From JAGWRI01 sp963728785 (lineage in GTDB: Bacteria; Gemmatimonadota; Gemmatimonadetes; Gemmatimonadales; Gemmatimonadaceae): a stretch of DNA of 64,000 nt. A program made the translations under genes and the position numbers. The DNA lies in assembly GCA_963728785.1 (NCBI GenBank), contig CAVSKV010000004.1:62001-126000 (forward strand), written 5' to 3'. Numbering within the stretch: the first letter of the stretch is position 1; every line of letters starts with the position of its first letter. The notes under the pieces are model-generated. The model did not search any database. It saw only the letters and a list, made by a program, of their open reading frames with translations, and was not told the DNA's origin. Below are positions 1 to 8,530 of this stretch, one piece after another.

Positions 1-264
1 GCCGTCCAGGCGGCCATTGACCTCGAGCACCTCGCCCGCCACCGGGCTGAACAACTCGGAGACCGCCTTCACCGCCTCGATCGTTCCGAACACGTCGTGC
101 TTACCGAACTTGGCGCCCACTTTGGGCAGCTCCACGTACACGACGTCGCCCAATTCACCCTGGGCGTAATCCGTGATTCCGACCACGACCACCGTAGGGT
201 CGTTGCCGGGCTTCACGTATTCATGATCTTCTGTATAGAGCAGATCCTGCGGAATCTCGGACAC
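1..264 (-). CDS. gcvH: Glycine cleavage system H protein, 3' end outside window
   Basis: GcvH is the lipoyl carrier that shuttles the aminomethyl group between the P, T and L proteins of the glycine cleavage complex in the cytoplasm. The first 88 codons are visible. They begin SEIPQDLLYTEDHEYV after a GTG start, include the GITDYAQGELGDVVYVELP core, and contain the lipoylation site GTIEAVKAVSEL, where the lysine near residue 66 is modified. The GTG at 262-264 was chosen because a GGGAG element lies just upstream and the N-terminus then matches the family. The C-terminal third is beyond position 1. The upstream neighbour on the same strand is coaE, 59 bases away. Identification is firm; the gene is partial. 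Confidence 0.95.
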   Translation of the reverse strand, partial: MSEIPQDLLYTEDHEYVKPGNDPTVVVVGITDYAQGELGDVVYVELPKVGAKFGKHDVFGTIEAVKAVSELFSPVAGEVLEVNGRLDG

Positions 265-323
265 GGGAACTCCCGGAACGGGGACACTGGTGCGCGCAGT
301 CTACCCGCCGGCGCGCGGCGTTG

Positions 324-950
324 TCAAGGAACGCCGGCGGCCTCGCGCGCGTCTGCCGCGGTCTGCAACGACGTCCATACCGCATTCACTTGTTGCAACA
401 GCTGTTCGCGGCTGCCGGCGTTGTGGATCACGAGGTCGGCACGGGCCCGCTTGAGTTCCGACGGCATCTGCGCGGCGATCATTGCCATGGCCTCGGTGGC
501 GCTCAGCCCCCGCGCGGTCACCACGCGCTCCAACCTGAGAGAGCGGGGGGCGTCGACCAGCAACACCGTGTCGAAGTCGTCGACCATCTTCTTCTCGAAC
601 AGCAGCGGAATGTCGCACACGACGATCCGGTCGCCCCGCTCGCGTGCCTCGGCAACCGCGGCCGTGCGCAGGCGCTCCACTTCGGGGTGCACGATCCGGT
701 TGAGCGCGTCGAGTGCCTCGGGGTCGTTGAAGACGATCTGGCGCAGCGCGGCTCGATCGAGCGTTCCGTTCGGGAGCAGCATCCGTGGACCCCAGCGCGC
801 GACGATTGCCTCCAGCGCTCCGCTGCCGGGCTCCACCGCGCGCCGGGCCAGGTCGTCGGCATCGATGATCGTGGCCCCGCGTTCGGCCAGCAGCTCGGCG
901 ATGGTGGACTTGCCGCTGGCAATGTTGCCCGTGAGTCCAACGAGTAGCAT
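324..950 (-). CDS. coaE: Dephospho-CoA kinase
   Basis: CoaE phosphorylates dephospho-CoA on the ribose 3'-OH, the last step of coenzyme A synthesis. The protein is 208 aa, normal for the family. The P-loop GLTGNIASGKST sits at residues 5-16, followed by DADDLARRAVEPGSG (substrate-binding region) and the LID-like VVCDIPLLFEKK stretch typical of CoaE. The frame stays open to 1103, but the ATG at 948-950 places the P-loop directly after the first beta strand as in all CoaE proteins, so the longer form is rejected. No clear Shine-Dalgarno precedes it. The stop codon lies in the loop of a 7-bp hairpin (316-322 with 330-336) that could end the transcript before gcvH. Confidence 0.95.
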   Translation of the reverse strand: MLLVGLTGNIASGKSTIAELLAERGATIIDADDLARRAVEPGSGALEAIVARWGPRMLLPNGTLDRAALRQIVFNDPEALDALNRIVHPEVERLRTAAVAEARERGDRIVVCDIPLLFEKKMVDDFDTVLLVDAPRSLRLERVVTARGLSATEAMAMIAAQMPSELKRARADLVIHNAGSREQLLQQVNAVWTSLQTAADAREAAGVP

Positions 951-1109
951 TAGACGGTGACTTTTGGGTTGCGGAAATTTGCTTGGGCTAAGGTAGGGAG
1001 GCAGCTGCGGAGCGTCAACGAAATGCTGAGCCCGGTTTGTCCGGAAACGCCGGATGGCACCCTGTCCGAATGGCGTATTAGCATGGCGCACAACGGCTTC
1101 CACCAGTCT

Positions 1110-1727
1110 CTATAGCAGGGTCGCCTGGTCTTCGTCGGGGCGCGGCACCTTGTGGCAGGAGCGGCAACGGGCTTCGTACGTGTCCTCGCCTCCCACCATG
1201 ATCGTCGGTGACGAATAGAGGGCCGGCTTTCCGTCGATCAATCGCTGGTTGCGGCTGGCGGGGTTGCCGCAGCGCACGCAGATGGCGTGCAGTTTGTCCA
1301 CGATCTCGGCGATCGCCATGAGTTCCGGCATGGACCCGAAGGGCTCGCCCCGAAAGTCAGTATCGGTGCCGGCGAGGATGACACGCATGCCGCGCCCGGC
1401 GAGATCGGTAGCCAGTGGCACGATGCGCTCATCGAGGAACTGCGCTTCGTCTATCGCCACGACTTGCGTGTCGGCCCGTACACGCTCGGCGATCTGGGCG
1501 GCGGTGTCCACCGGAACGGCTTCGGTGGTGCGGCCGTCGTGGCTCGACACCTTGAACACGCCGGCGTACCGCTCGTCCAGATGCGACTTGAACACCTGGA
1601 CGCGCCGTTTGGCGATCATCGCGCGACGGACGCGGCGAAGCAGTTCCTCGCTCTTGCCACTGAACATCACGCCGGCGATGACCTCGATCCACCCACCGCG
1701 AGCCGTGAAGTACGTGTCGGACGTCAC
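1110..1727 (-). CDS. tdk: Thymidine kinase, TK1 type
   Basis: Salvage kinase that converts thymidine to dTMP with ATP. The protein is 205 aa. The P-loop is GVMFSGKSEELLRR near residues 19-32, the Walker B and catalytic segment is VVAIDEAQFLD, and the lasso region carries the structural zinc ligands CVRC and CRSC toward the C-terminus. The start is GTG (1725-1727), overlapping the stop of the upstream DEAD-box-like gene in a GTGA, so the two are probably translationally coupled. A second nucleoside salvage gene (deoA) lies elsewhere in this window. Confidence 0.96.
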   Translation of the reverse strand: MTSDTYFTARGGWIEVIAGVMFSGKSEELLRRVRRAMIAKRRVQVFKSHLDERYAGVFKVSSHDGRTTEAVPVDTAAQIAERVRADTQVVAIDEAQFLDERIVPLATDLAGRGMRVILAGTDTDFRGEPFGSMPELMAIAEIVDKLHAICVRCGNPASRNQRLIDGKPALYSSPTIMVGGEDTYEARCRSCHKVPRPDEDQATLL

Positions 1728-3229
1728 CGCTCACCGCCCTCCGGCCGTCGAGGTCTGCGCGGCGGACCGCCGCGATCGTCCCGGCGCCCTCCGGACCGTC
1801 CGCCAGGGCCGGACCGGGCGTCGCGGTCGCCCGGCGGACGGCGCGGGCCGCGCGGCCCGCCTTCGGGGCGCTCCTGGTCGAGTCTCGCCACGATCTGCCT
1901 CCCCTTGATCGTGACGCCAGTGATCCGCGCCGCCACGGCTTCGGCGGCGGCCTCGGGAACCTCCACCAGCGAATGACGGTCGCGGATCTCGACACGGCCC
2001 ACATCGCGCCCGGTGAGTCCGGCATGGCCAGTGATAGCGCCCACTAGGTCGCCGGCGCGGAAGCCGTCGCTCTCGCCGACGTTTACGAACAGCCGCGCCA
2101 TCCGTGGCACGTGGACGGGCGCCGCCGTGGCGGCGCGCAGTCGTTCGATCTCGATCAGCCGCAGCGCCGCGGCAGCGATCTCGACACCGTCGTACTCCGC
2201 GAGCAGCGGTTCGAGCGCCAGCAGGTCGCGAGCGTACGCGCCCGACGCCAGCACCTCGCGCAATGAGTCGCGCATCTGCTCCTCGGCCGTCCGGGCCCGC
2301 TGCAACGCTTCGGGAAGCACGAATGGATTCACGATGCCGCCGGCAATCTCGCGAAGGGCGGACACTTGGCGCCGCGCGATGAGGGCGATGACTTGGCGGG
2401 CCGTGTGGCCGCCGAGCAATGTGTGGAATTGGGCCAGCGTGGCCGGCAGCTCGTACAGCACGAGGGCGTCCGTGTCGGCCTCCAGCACGTCGCCCAGCCG
2501 AATCGGGCCGTCGGGGGCATAGCCCATGGTCGCCAGTGTGGTCCGGACCTCGGAGCCCCCGTCCGAATCGTGCACGAACACGAATGCGGTGGCAGGATCC
2601 AACTCGTCGAGCAGCCGGCGCAGGGCGACAGGGCGTACGGCGTCGTGTACGGCCACGTATTGCACGGGAATCGCAGGCATGTCTGCGGCCGCCGGCGGCA
2701 GTTCGCGCCGTGCGCGCCGGGCGTAGCGCTCGACGAGGGCCTCCACGGCGGGGGTGATCTCCCGGGTGACGATCGTGCGGGCGGCTTCCTTGGGGACCTC
2801 GGCCAGGAGCACCTCGAGCGCGCCTGCGGACGACTCGATCGTGTCGTCCAACCAGGCCATCACCACGTGCCGTACGCCGGCCAGCTTGAGGGCGGAACTC
2901 TGGAGCAGGCCCAGCAGCGTCCGCGGGTCGCCCGTCACCACGGCTGCTCTCCTGGCGCAGAGGGCACGGGACGCACGACGGGCCGAGGTCGCGGCCAGCG
3001 CCGTGACCCCACGCGCCGCGCCAAGTGTGTTGGCGGCGCCGGCGAGTGCCATGGCCGCGTCCGCGTCGGCGGCAATCACCAGTAGCTGCGGTTCCACCGG
3101 GTCGGCGGGGTCCATCCGCTCCAGGGCAGGCGCGAGGAAGGTCGCCGCGCGCGTCCAATCCGGGGGGAGCACGAACACCACATTCTGGCTGCGGGCAATC
3201 CCCGCGGCCTGTACGCCGTCCTGTTCCAC
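1724..3229 (-). CDS. DEAD-box helicase-like protein with DbpA RNA-binding domain, catalytic motifs lost
   Basis: The 501-aa protein follows the order of a DEAD-box RNA helicase: RecA1 (about 15-175), RecA2 (about 185-300), a linker, a DbpA-type RNA-binding domain (about 377-450, starting ARLFVNVGESDGFRAGDLVG) and a basic Arg/Gly/Pro-rich tail. The ATPase motifs are absent. Where motif I (GSGKT) should be there is PPDWTRAATF; the DEAD box position reads HVVMAWLDDT (residues 121-130); SAT is replaced by TRE; and the HRxGRTGR motif is replaced by HTLLGGHTARQ. Flanking helicase-like features survive (LKLAGVRHVV, LAEVPKEAARTIV, ALVLYELP). It is probably an RNA-binding, non-hydrolysing paralogue, perhaps acting on 23S rRNA like DbpA; this is inference. 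It is coupled to tdk by a 4-base overlap. Confidence 0.75.
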   Translation of the reverse strand: MEQDGVQAAGIARSQNVVFVLPPDWTRAATFLAPALERMDPADPVEPQLLVIAADADAAMALAGAANTLGAARGVTALAATSARRASRALCARRAAVVTGDPRTLLGLLQSSALKLAGVRHVVMAWLDDTIESSAGALEVLLAEVPKEAARTIVTREITPAVEALVERYARRARRELPPAAADMPAIPVQYVAVHDAVRPVALRRLLDELDPATAFVFVHDSDGGSEVRTTLATMGYAPDGPIRLGDVLEADTDALVLYELPATLAQFHTLLGGHTARQVIALIARRQVSALREIAGGIVNPFVLPEALQRARTAEEQMRDSLREVLASGAYARDLLALEPLLAEYDGVEIAAAALRLIEIERLRAATAAPVHVPRMARLFVNVGESDGFRAGDLVGAITGHAGLTGRDVGRVEIRDRHSLVEVPEAAAEAVAARITGVTIKGRQIVARLDQERPEGGPRGPRRPPGDRDARSGPGGRSGGRRDDRGGPPRRPRRPEGGER

Positions 3230-3444
3230 TCGACCTCACCCGTGATGAAGCGGCTTCGTGCCGCGTTGTCAAAATTCCGTTGCCGAAAATTACCACGAAG
3301 CAGGGTCTGGCGTCGGGCGAACCGGCTTCCCCCAAGCCGGTCGCGCGGTATGTTTGCCCCACGATAGCGGGTAGGCCGATCGCGGAACGCGGCACGCCAG
3401 TGCCGGATCGTGGCCCGCGCGAGTTCAAACCCAGTCGAGGATCG

Positions 3445-3948
3445 GTGGACATCGTCGTGCAGATAGGGCCCCGACACGGGGCCGCACCGAAGGTCGCGTA
3501 CCGCTGGGATGCCGACACGGACATCCTGTCGGTGCAGCTGCGCCCCCCGCACGCCCAGGGCGGCGCCTCGGGTTCCATCGAAGTCGAAGGGGCCGACGGG
3601 TCGTGGATCATCTTCGACGTGGCCGACGGCCAGATCAACGGGATGGAGATCGTAGTGTGGCCGGAGGTCCACAAGCGGTCCATGCTGGTCCCGCCGGCCA
3701 AAGTGGCCGAGGGGTCGGTGCGGTTTCCCTCGCGGGGTTCGGTGCCGGAAGTGACCGCGGTTGAGGTTGAGACTTCGATGGCGGCCGAATCGGACGCGGA
3801 GCAGCGTATCTTACATTTTCGGCTGGGGTCGCTACGCGAATCCACGGCGGTGCGCCTGGCGCACGACCTTTTGCTGGAAGTCGATGCCACGAATCACGTT
3901 GCCGGGTTGTGGCTGCTCAATGTTCCACCCTTTCCCAGAGAGCCGTGA
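3445..3948 (+). CDS. DUF2283-like protein with two repeats
   Basis: A 167-aa soluble protein of unknown function. The first half (AYRWDADTDILSVQLRPP, then GSWIIFDVADGQINGMEIVV) has the Y-D-x-x-x-D-x-L-x-V plus D-x-x-G-x-I-x-G-x-E-I layout of DUF2283-type domains. The second half (ILHFRLGSLRESTAVRL, then LLLEVDATNHVAGLWLLNV) looks like a diverged second copy. GTG at 3445 was preferred because GAGG lies five bases upstream; the frame is open further upstream but reads through low-complexity sequence antisense to the helicase-like gene. The stop overlaps the next gene's GTG. The assignment rests on pattern similarity only. Confidence 0.6.
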   Translation: MDIVVQIGPRHGAAPKVAYRWDADTDILSVQLRPPHAQGGASGSIEVEGADGSWIIFDVADGQINGMEIVVWPEVHKRSMLVPPAKVAEGSVRFPSRGSVPEVTAVEVETSMAAESDAEQRILHFRLGSLRESTAVRLAHDLLLEVDATNHVAGLWLLNVPPFPREP

Positions 3949-4223
3949 TCACCACCATCGTACTCATTCGCGTGGAGCCCGCCCAGATCCCCAATGCGGC
4001 CAAAATGCTGGCCGGCGTGGCCGGCGTGGCAGAGGTTTACTCGGTCTCGGGCGATTGGGACCTGGTGGCAATCGTTCGCGTACCCGAATACGACCAGATC
4101 GCCCGCGTGGTGACCGAAGTGTTCCCCACGGTGCCGGGTATCCAACGCACGCAGACACTGACCGCATTCCGGGCCTATTCCAAGGGCGACCTGCAGCAAG
4201 CTTGGGACATCGGCGTCGAGTGA
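3945..4223 (+). CDS. Stand-alone Lrp/AsnC ligand-binding (RAM) domain protein
   Basis: A 92-aa protein equal to the C-terminal effector domain of Lrp/AsnC regulators without the helix-turn-helix. The pattern VLIRVEPAQIPNAAKMLAGV, EVYSVSGDWDLVAIVRVPEYDQIARVV and IQRTQTLTAFRAYSK matches the RAM fold: alpha/beta sandwich, G-D-x-D-L motif, and T-x-T strand near the end. Such single-domain proteins bind amino acids and form oligomers, and can modulate full-length Lrp proteins. The GTG start is in a GTGA overlap with the preceding gene, and nurA begins 31 bases downstream. Whether it regulates the repair cluster is unknown. Confidence 0.85.
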   Translation: MITTIVLIRVEPAQIPNAAKMLAGVAGVAEVYSVSGDWDLVAIVRVPEYDQIARVVTEVFPTVPGIQRTQTLTAFRAYSKGDLQQAWDIGVE

Positions 4224-4254
4224 CGCCCGGCCAGTCTGCCGGATAGCTTTTGGC

Positions 4255-5250
4255 ATGATCGTAGTGGCGGCTGACACCGCAAACCTCCGGGTCGACGAAT
4301 TGCAGCGGGCGCTGGCGCGGGTCCTCCCCTCGGCGTCGCTCAGCACCGAAGGGGGACCGCCGCTCGAACGGGCCGTGGCCGCCGACCCGCCCGTGCTCGC
4401 GCCGGCGGACGTGATCGAGGACGATGCGCTCCGCATGCACCGCGTCGCCGGCGCGTCCGAGCCGCCTTTCTCCGCCTTTCTCGACGGTACGCAGCGCAGC
4501 GACCTGGTGGCTCACACCGCTGATGGCGCGCCGATCGTGCGAGGGGCAGTGGGGGCCGTGATCCGCGAGTGGACCGACCGGCGCGCTGCCACCTGGTCGC
4601 ACGTCAGGCAGCAGCGTTTGTACGCGCCGCGGGCCGCGATGCTCCCCGCCGAGTGGGACGCTGTGGCGTCGCTCGGCCTCACGGCCATCGACACGTCGGC
4701 CAGCGATGCGGCGCTGGCCGACGCTCACCCCGCGGCGCACCGCGACGCGGCCATCCAGCAGATTCAGAGCGACCGCGGCCAACTCGAGCAGCGGCTGGCC
4801 CAGCGGTGGTGCGCCGAGCGCGCCGAGGCGCTGTACGTGGACGGCGGACTCCGTGGCTCCGTGGTGCTCGCGCGGGCCCCGCAGACGGTGGGGGTGATCA
4901 AGAGCCACCACACGCTGTTCGGCGACCGGGAGGCGCGGCGCGTCATCTTCGAGCTCGCCGCGGGAGAACGCACCAGCGTGTTCGCCGTGGCCTCGCCCAG
5001 CATGGTGCCCGTGGCCAGTTGGTACCTCAGGCTACGCGAGCCGACCGGCCGCGACCCCCTATGGGGGCTGGTCCGGGTCGAGGTGCGCCACGACCCCGAC
5101 GCCGCGCGCACCCAACTCGGCGCGAGGGCCGATCGACTCTCGCGGCGCATCCTCCACGAGCGGACGCCCACGGCGCATCCCGACCCGCGGTGGGACACGA
5201 TGGTGTATGGCATTCGCGATTGCGAAGTCTTTCTCAAGGCCACTCAATGA
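4255..5250 (+). CDS. nurA: NurA-like 5'-3' nuclease, partner of HerA
   Basis: NurA is a dimeric nuclease that, with the HerA translocase, resects DNA ends to give 3' overhangs. This 331-aa protein has a FLDGTQRS segment with Asp77 in the place of the family's D-G-S metal-binding motif. A helical arginine-rich middle follows (RDAAIQQIQSDRGQLEQRLAQ), then a second acidic cluster (LYVDGGL), the GVIKSHHTLF segment where NurA proteins carry G-x-x-K, a strand with RVEV and a C-terminal D-x-x-V-Y-x-I. Similarity to NurA is low at single-sequence level, so the call leans on the four-base ATGA overlap with herA. Confidence is moderate to good. No ribosome-binding site is visible. Confidence 0.7.
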   Translation: MIVVAADTANLRVDELQRALARVLPSASLSTEGGPPLERAVAADPPVLAPADVIEDDALRMHRVAGASEPPFSAFLDGTQRSDLVAHTADGAPIVRGAVGAVIREWTDRRAATWSHVRQQRLYAPRAAMLPAEWDAVASLGLTAIDTSASDAALADAHPAAHRDAAIQQIQSDRGQLEQRLAQRWCAERAEALYVDGGLRGSVVLARAPQTVGVIKSHHTLFGDREARRVIFELAAGERTSVFAVASPSMVPVASWYLRLREPTGRDPLWGLVRVEVRHDPDAARTQLGARADRLSRRILHERTPTAHPDPRWDTMVYGIRDCEVFLKATQ

Positions 5251-7226
5251 CTGCACCAACGGTGCTCGGGCGCGTCGTCGCCACTGAGCGCAAGCCCAAT
5301 ACGCCGCACGAGTTCTCGTTCTGGACGGCGCTCGACTCCCCGGTAGGGATCGGGACGATCGTGCGCGTCGACGGCCCCGACCCGGTGAACGGAGTGATTC
5401 CGCGTATCTACGGCGTGGTGACCGAAGGGTTCAGTTACACTGACTTGCAGACGCCGTTGCACGATGTGCTGGGCCACGACGGCACGCCGTCCGCCGAGTC
5501 GCTGTCGGCCACGCGGCGCACGGAGATCCGGCTCTACACCGCGGCCGTCCTGCGTCATCTGCCGGAAGAGCCGCTGCAGCCGGTTCCGATGGGCGAGGTG
5601 CACCTGGCGAACGTGGACGACGTGGCCGTGGCGCTGCGCATGGACAGCTATCTCGAGGCGGGTGCGAACACGAGCATACCGGTAGGCATCTACCGTGCGG
5701 GCGGCATCGAGGCGCCGATCTACCTCGACGCCGATTTCCTCGTGGGTCCCGAAGCTGCGCACCTCAACATCACGGGCGTTTCCGGGCTCGCCACCAAGAC
5801 CAGCGCCATCGAGTGGCTGCTGGCGTCGGCGTTCGCCCACTTCCCGGCACAGAAGGGGTCAGTGGCCGCCGTGTGCTTCAACGTGAAGGGCCCGGACCTC
5901 TGCTTCCTGGACCAGCCGGGCGAACTGGACGATGCCGACCGCGCCCTGTACCAGGCGCTCGGCGTGCCGGCGGAGCCGTTTCCCAACGTAAACTACTTCG
6001 CGCCGTACACGGCCAAGGGGTTCGCGCTCAACACGCTGCGTTCCAACGAGGCGTTGTCGCACAACGTGTGGCCCCTCACGTGGGGGCTGCGCGAGGTGAT
6101 GCAGTACGCGGAGGTGCTGCTCAACAAGGACGACGTGGATGCCAAGGCCGACGCGTTCATAGACTTCATCGCGGAGCGTGTCATCGGCCAGAAGTTCACC
6201 GATGATGGCTTTGCGCAGACGCACGAAGTGCAGTCGTTCGCGGATCTCGCCGCCTGGTTTCGCGATCTGCTTCGCGCCGTGGAAGCGCAGAACCGGGAGC
6301 ACTGGCGCACGCACCACGTGGCCACCATCCGCAAGGTGCGGAACCGGCTTTCCAACATCTCAACCCGTTGCGCGGGTCTGGTCACCGACGACGGCGTGCT
6401 GAGTGACCTCCCGTTCGGTGAATTCGCGGACCGCGGGGTGTATGTGATCGACGTGGCCGGTCTGGAGGAGGACGCGCAGGATCTCGTCTTCGCGCGGATC
6501 GTGACCAAGCTGCGCGAGCATCTGGAGCGCCGCGACCTGGGCGTGAACCATGTGATCGTGTTCGTGGACGAGCTGAACAAGTACGCGCCGGCGGACGGCG
6601 CCGACACGTACGTGCGCAAGATGCTGCTCGACATCGCCGAGCGCGGCCGGTACCTGGGACTCGTGCTGTTCAGTGCGCAGCAGTTCCGTTCCCAGGTGCA
6701 CCGCCGGGTGGTGGGCAATTCGGGTACTGCGCTGTACGGGCGCATGGACGGGGACGAACTGGCGACGCCGGGATATGCCGTGCTCAGCCCCGCTACGCGC
6801 ATTAAACTGGCCACGCTCGAGAAGGGACAGCTGATGGTACGGCATCCCCACTTCACGCAGCCGATCTTCGTGCGCTTCCCGCGGCCGGCCGTGATGCGCG
6901 GGCGAGACGGTGCCGAACGGTTCCCGCAGGCTCGGGAGATGACCCTTGACGCGGCCGTGGCCCGTGCGTTGCGGAAGCTCGATCCGGCCATCACGGTAGG
7001 CTGGGTGCAGGAAATCGTGGGGCCGCATGATGACGCCGATGTGCTTCGAGCCCGTGACGTGACGCTCCAGACCAGGCCCGATGACGTGAAGGCGTTCTTC
7101 GCGGCTCAGTTCCGGCGCATCGTGCCGGCTGAGGCGCCTCGGGCCCGGCCGGTGCGCGGGCTCCGCGTGCCGCGCGGGGCGAATCCTTACGGCGACGACG
7201 AGCCCCCCGAGGAGCCGCCATTCTGA
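5247..7226 (+). CDS. herA: HerA-type hexameric DNA translocase/helicase
   Basis: A 659-aa HerA/FtsK-superfamily ATPase that would pump duplex DNA to NurA. It has an N-terminal beta-barrel (HAS-like) segment within about residues 1-80 (LGRVVATERKPNTPHEFSFW). The Walker A is unusual, GVSGLATKTSA near residue 177, with Thr where the last glycine of GxxxxGKT normally sits. Walker B is HVIVFVDELNKY near residues 435-446, and a sensor/arginine-finger region reads QQFRSQVHRRVVGNSGTALYGR. The C-terminus ends in a Pro/Glu-rich tail. The ATG at 5247 overlaps the nurA stop, indicating a co-translated pair. Fast mre11-rad50 genes follow 71 bases later on the same strand. Confidence 0.85.
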   Translation: MTAPTVLGRVVATERKPNTPHEFSFWTALDSPVGIGTIVRVDGPDPVNGVIPRIYGVVTEGFSYTDLQTPLHDVLGHDGTPSAESLSATRRTEIRLYTAAVLRHLPEEPLQPVPMGEVHLANVDDVAVALRMDSYLEAGANTSIPVGIYRAGGIEAPIYLDADFLVGPEAAHLNITGVSGLATKTSAIEWLLASAFAHFPAQKGSVAAVCFNVKGPDLCFLDQPGELDDADRALYQALGVPAEPFPNVNYFAPYTAKGFALNTLRSNEALSHNVWPLTWGLREVMQYAEVLLNKDDVDAKADAFIDFIAERVIGQKFTDDGFAQTHEVQSFADLAAWFRDLLRAVEAQNREHWRTHHVATIRKVRNRLSNISTRCAGLVTDDGVLSDLPFGEFADRGVYVIDVAGLEEDAQDLVFARIVTKLREHLERRDLGVNHVIVFVDELNKYAPADGADTYVRKMLLDIAERGRYLGLVLFSAQQFRSQVHRRVVGNSGTALYGRMDGDELATPGYAVLSPATRIKLATLEKGQLMVRHPHFTQPIFVRFPRPAVMRGRDGAERFPQAREMTLDAAVARALRKLDPAITVGWVQEIVGPHDDADVLRARDVTLQTRPDDVKAFFAAQFRRIVPAEAPRARPVRGLRVPRGANPYGDDEPPEEPPF

Positions 7227-7297
7227 GACCCGGACGCGCGGCGCCGCCGGCCGCCGTGCTATGGACAACCAGGACAGCGGCGGTTAGCGATTAGACA

Positions 7298-8530
7298 TTG
7301 GCGGCCTCGCCCGCGGACGTTCCCTCTCGCCCGAGACCCGTTTTGCGCGTCGTCCATCTGTCGGATCTTCACCTCGGCTACCGCCAGTATCAGCGGTTGA
7401 CGCCCATTGGCGCCAACCAGCGGGAGGCCGACATCGCGCTGACCTTCCGGCGCGTGGTGGACCGCGTGATCGCGTGCCGGCCCGATTTGATCGTGGTGGC
7501 AGGAGACGTGTTCCATACTGTGCGGCCGGCGAACCCGGCCATCCTGTATGCGTTCCACCAGTTCAACCGGCTGGCAGAAGCGCTGCCCGGGGTGCCGATC
7601 GTGATCGTGGCGGGCAATCACGATCTTCCGCGAGCCAGCGAAACGGGGTGCATTCTGCGGCTGTTCGAACAGGAGCACCTCCACATCGTGGACTTCGAAG
7701 CACGGCGGCTCTCGTTCCCGGCGCTCGGGGTGTCGGTGCTCGCCGTTCCCGACGTGCCGGGCGAGCGTCCCGAGCTGACCCCCGACCCGACGGCGCGGCA
7801 CAACGTGTTGCTCATCCACGGCGAGGTGGCCGGCGTGATCCCGCAGCGCGCCGCGATGACCGACCGCGCGACATACGAGATTACCGAAGAAGAACTGCAG
7901 GCGCCGCGGTGGTCGTACGTGGCGCTGGGGCACTACCACGTACACCGCCGGGTAGCGCCGAACGCGTACTACAGCGGGTCCATCGACTACACGAGCGCCA
8001 ACACGTGGGGCGAGCTGGCCGAGGAGCGCGAGGCGGGGCTGCCCGGCAAGGGGTTCATCGAGTTCGAACTCGATACCGGCGTGCACACGTTCCACCCCAT
8101 CCCTCTGTCGCGCGCCCTGGTGGAGCTGCCGGGCTTCAGTGGCCGCGGGATGACGGGGGCCGAACTCGACGCCGCTATCCGCGCCGCCGTGGACAGTTGC
8201 GCGGGCGGCATCGAGAACAAGATCGTGCGCCTTGTCGTGCGCGACGTTGCCCGCCACATCAACAACGACCTCGACCACCAGGCGGTGCGCGAGTACAAGC
8301 GGAGGGCGTTCCACTTCCAGCTCGAATTGCTCCGGCCTGATACGCGGCCGCTCCGCGGCGAAGCGGCGCCCGGGCATCCCCAATCGCTGGCCGAATTCGT
8401 GCGCGAGCGCCTGCGCAGCCGGCAGCTCACGCCGGGCGTGGATCGCGAGCAGCTGATCGAGCGGGTGTTCGAGTATCTGGACCAGGCGACGATGTCCGAG
8501 CTGGCCGCGGCCGGAGAGGCCGAGGGCTGA
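7298..8530 (+). CDS. sbcD: Mre11/SbcD-family DNA exonuclease
   Basis: Manganese-dependent 3'-5' exonuclease and endonuclease subunit that works with Rad50/SbcC on DNA ends and hairpins. All phosphodiesterase motifs are present: SDLHLG (residues 22-27), GDVFH (69-73), GNHD (106-109), HGEVAG (174-179) and GHYHVH (211-216). The C-terminal 150 residues form the capping and Rad50-binding part. Length is 410 aa if translation begins at TTG 7298; a second in-frame TTG at 7343 directly before RVVHLSDLHLG is an alternative, and no ATG is available. The TGA shares its last base with the rad50 ATG, so the subunits are coupled. Confidence 0.93.
   Translation: MAASPADVPSRPRPVLRVVHLSDLHLGYRQYQRLTPIGANQREADIALTFRRVVDRVIACRPDLIVVAGDVFHTVRPANPAILYAFHQFNRLAEALPGVPIVIVAGNHDLPRASETGCILRLFEQEHLHIVDFEARRLSFPALGVSVLAVPDVPGERPELTPDPTARHNVLLIHGEVAGVIPQRAAMTDRATYEITEEELQAPRWSYVALGHYHVHRRVAPNAYYSGSIDYTSANTWGELAEEREAGLPGKGFIEFELDTGVHTFHPIPLSRALVELPGFSGRGMTGAELDAAIRAAVDSCAGGIENKIVRLVVRDVARHINNDLDHQAVREYKRRAFHFQLELLRPDTRPLRGEAAPGHPQSLAEFVRERLRSRQLTPGVDREQLIERVFEYLDQATMSELAAAGEAEG

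Noticed and set aside
1731..3890. A 719-codon minus-strand frame spanning the helicase-like and DUF2283-like genes
   Set aside because: It is a frame-shifted shadow with Arg/Gly/Pro runs and no domain.
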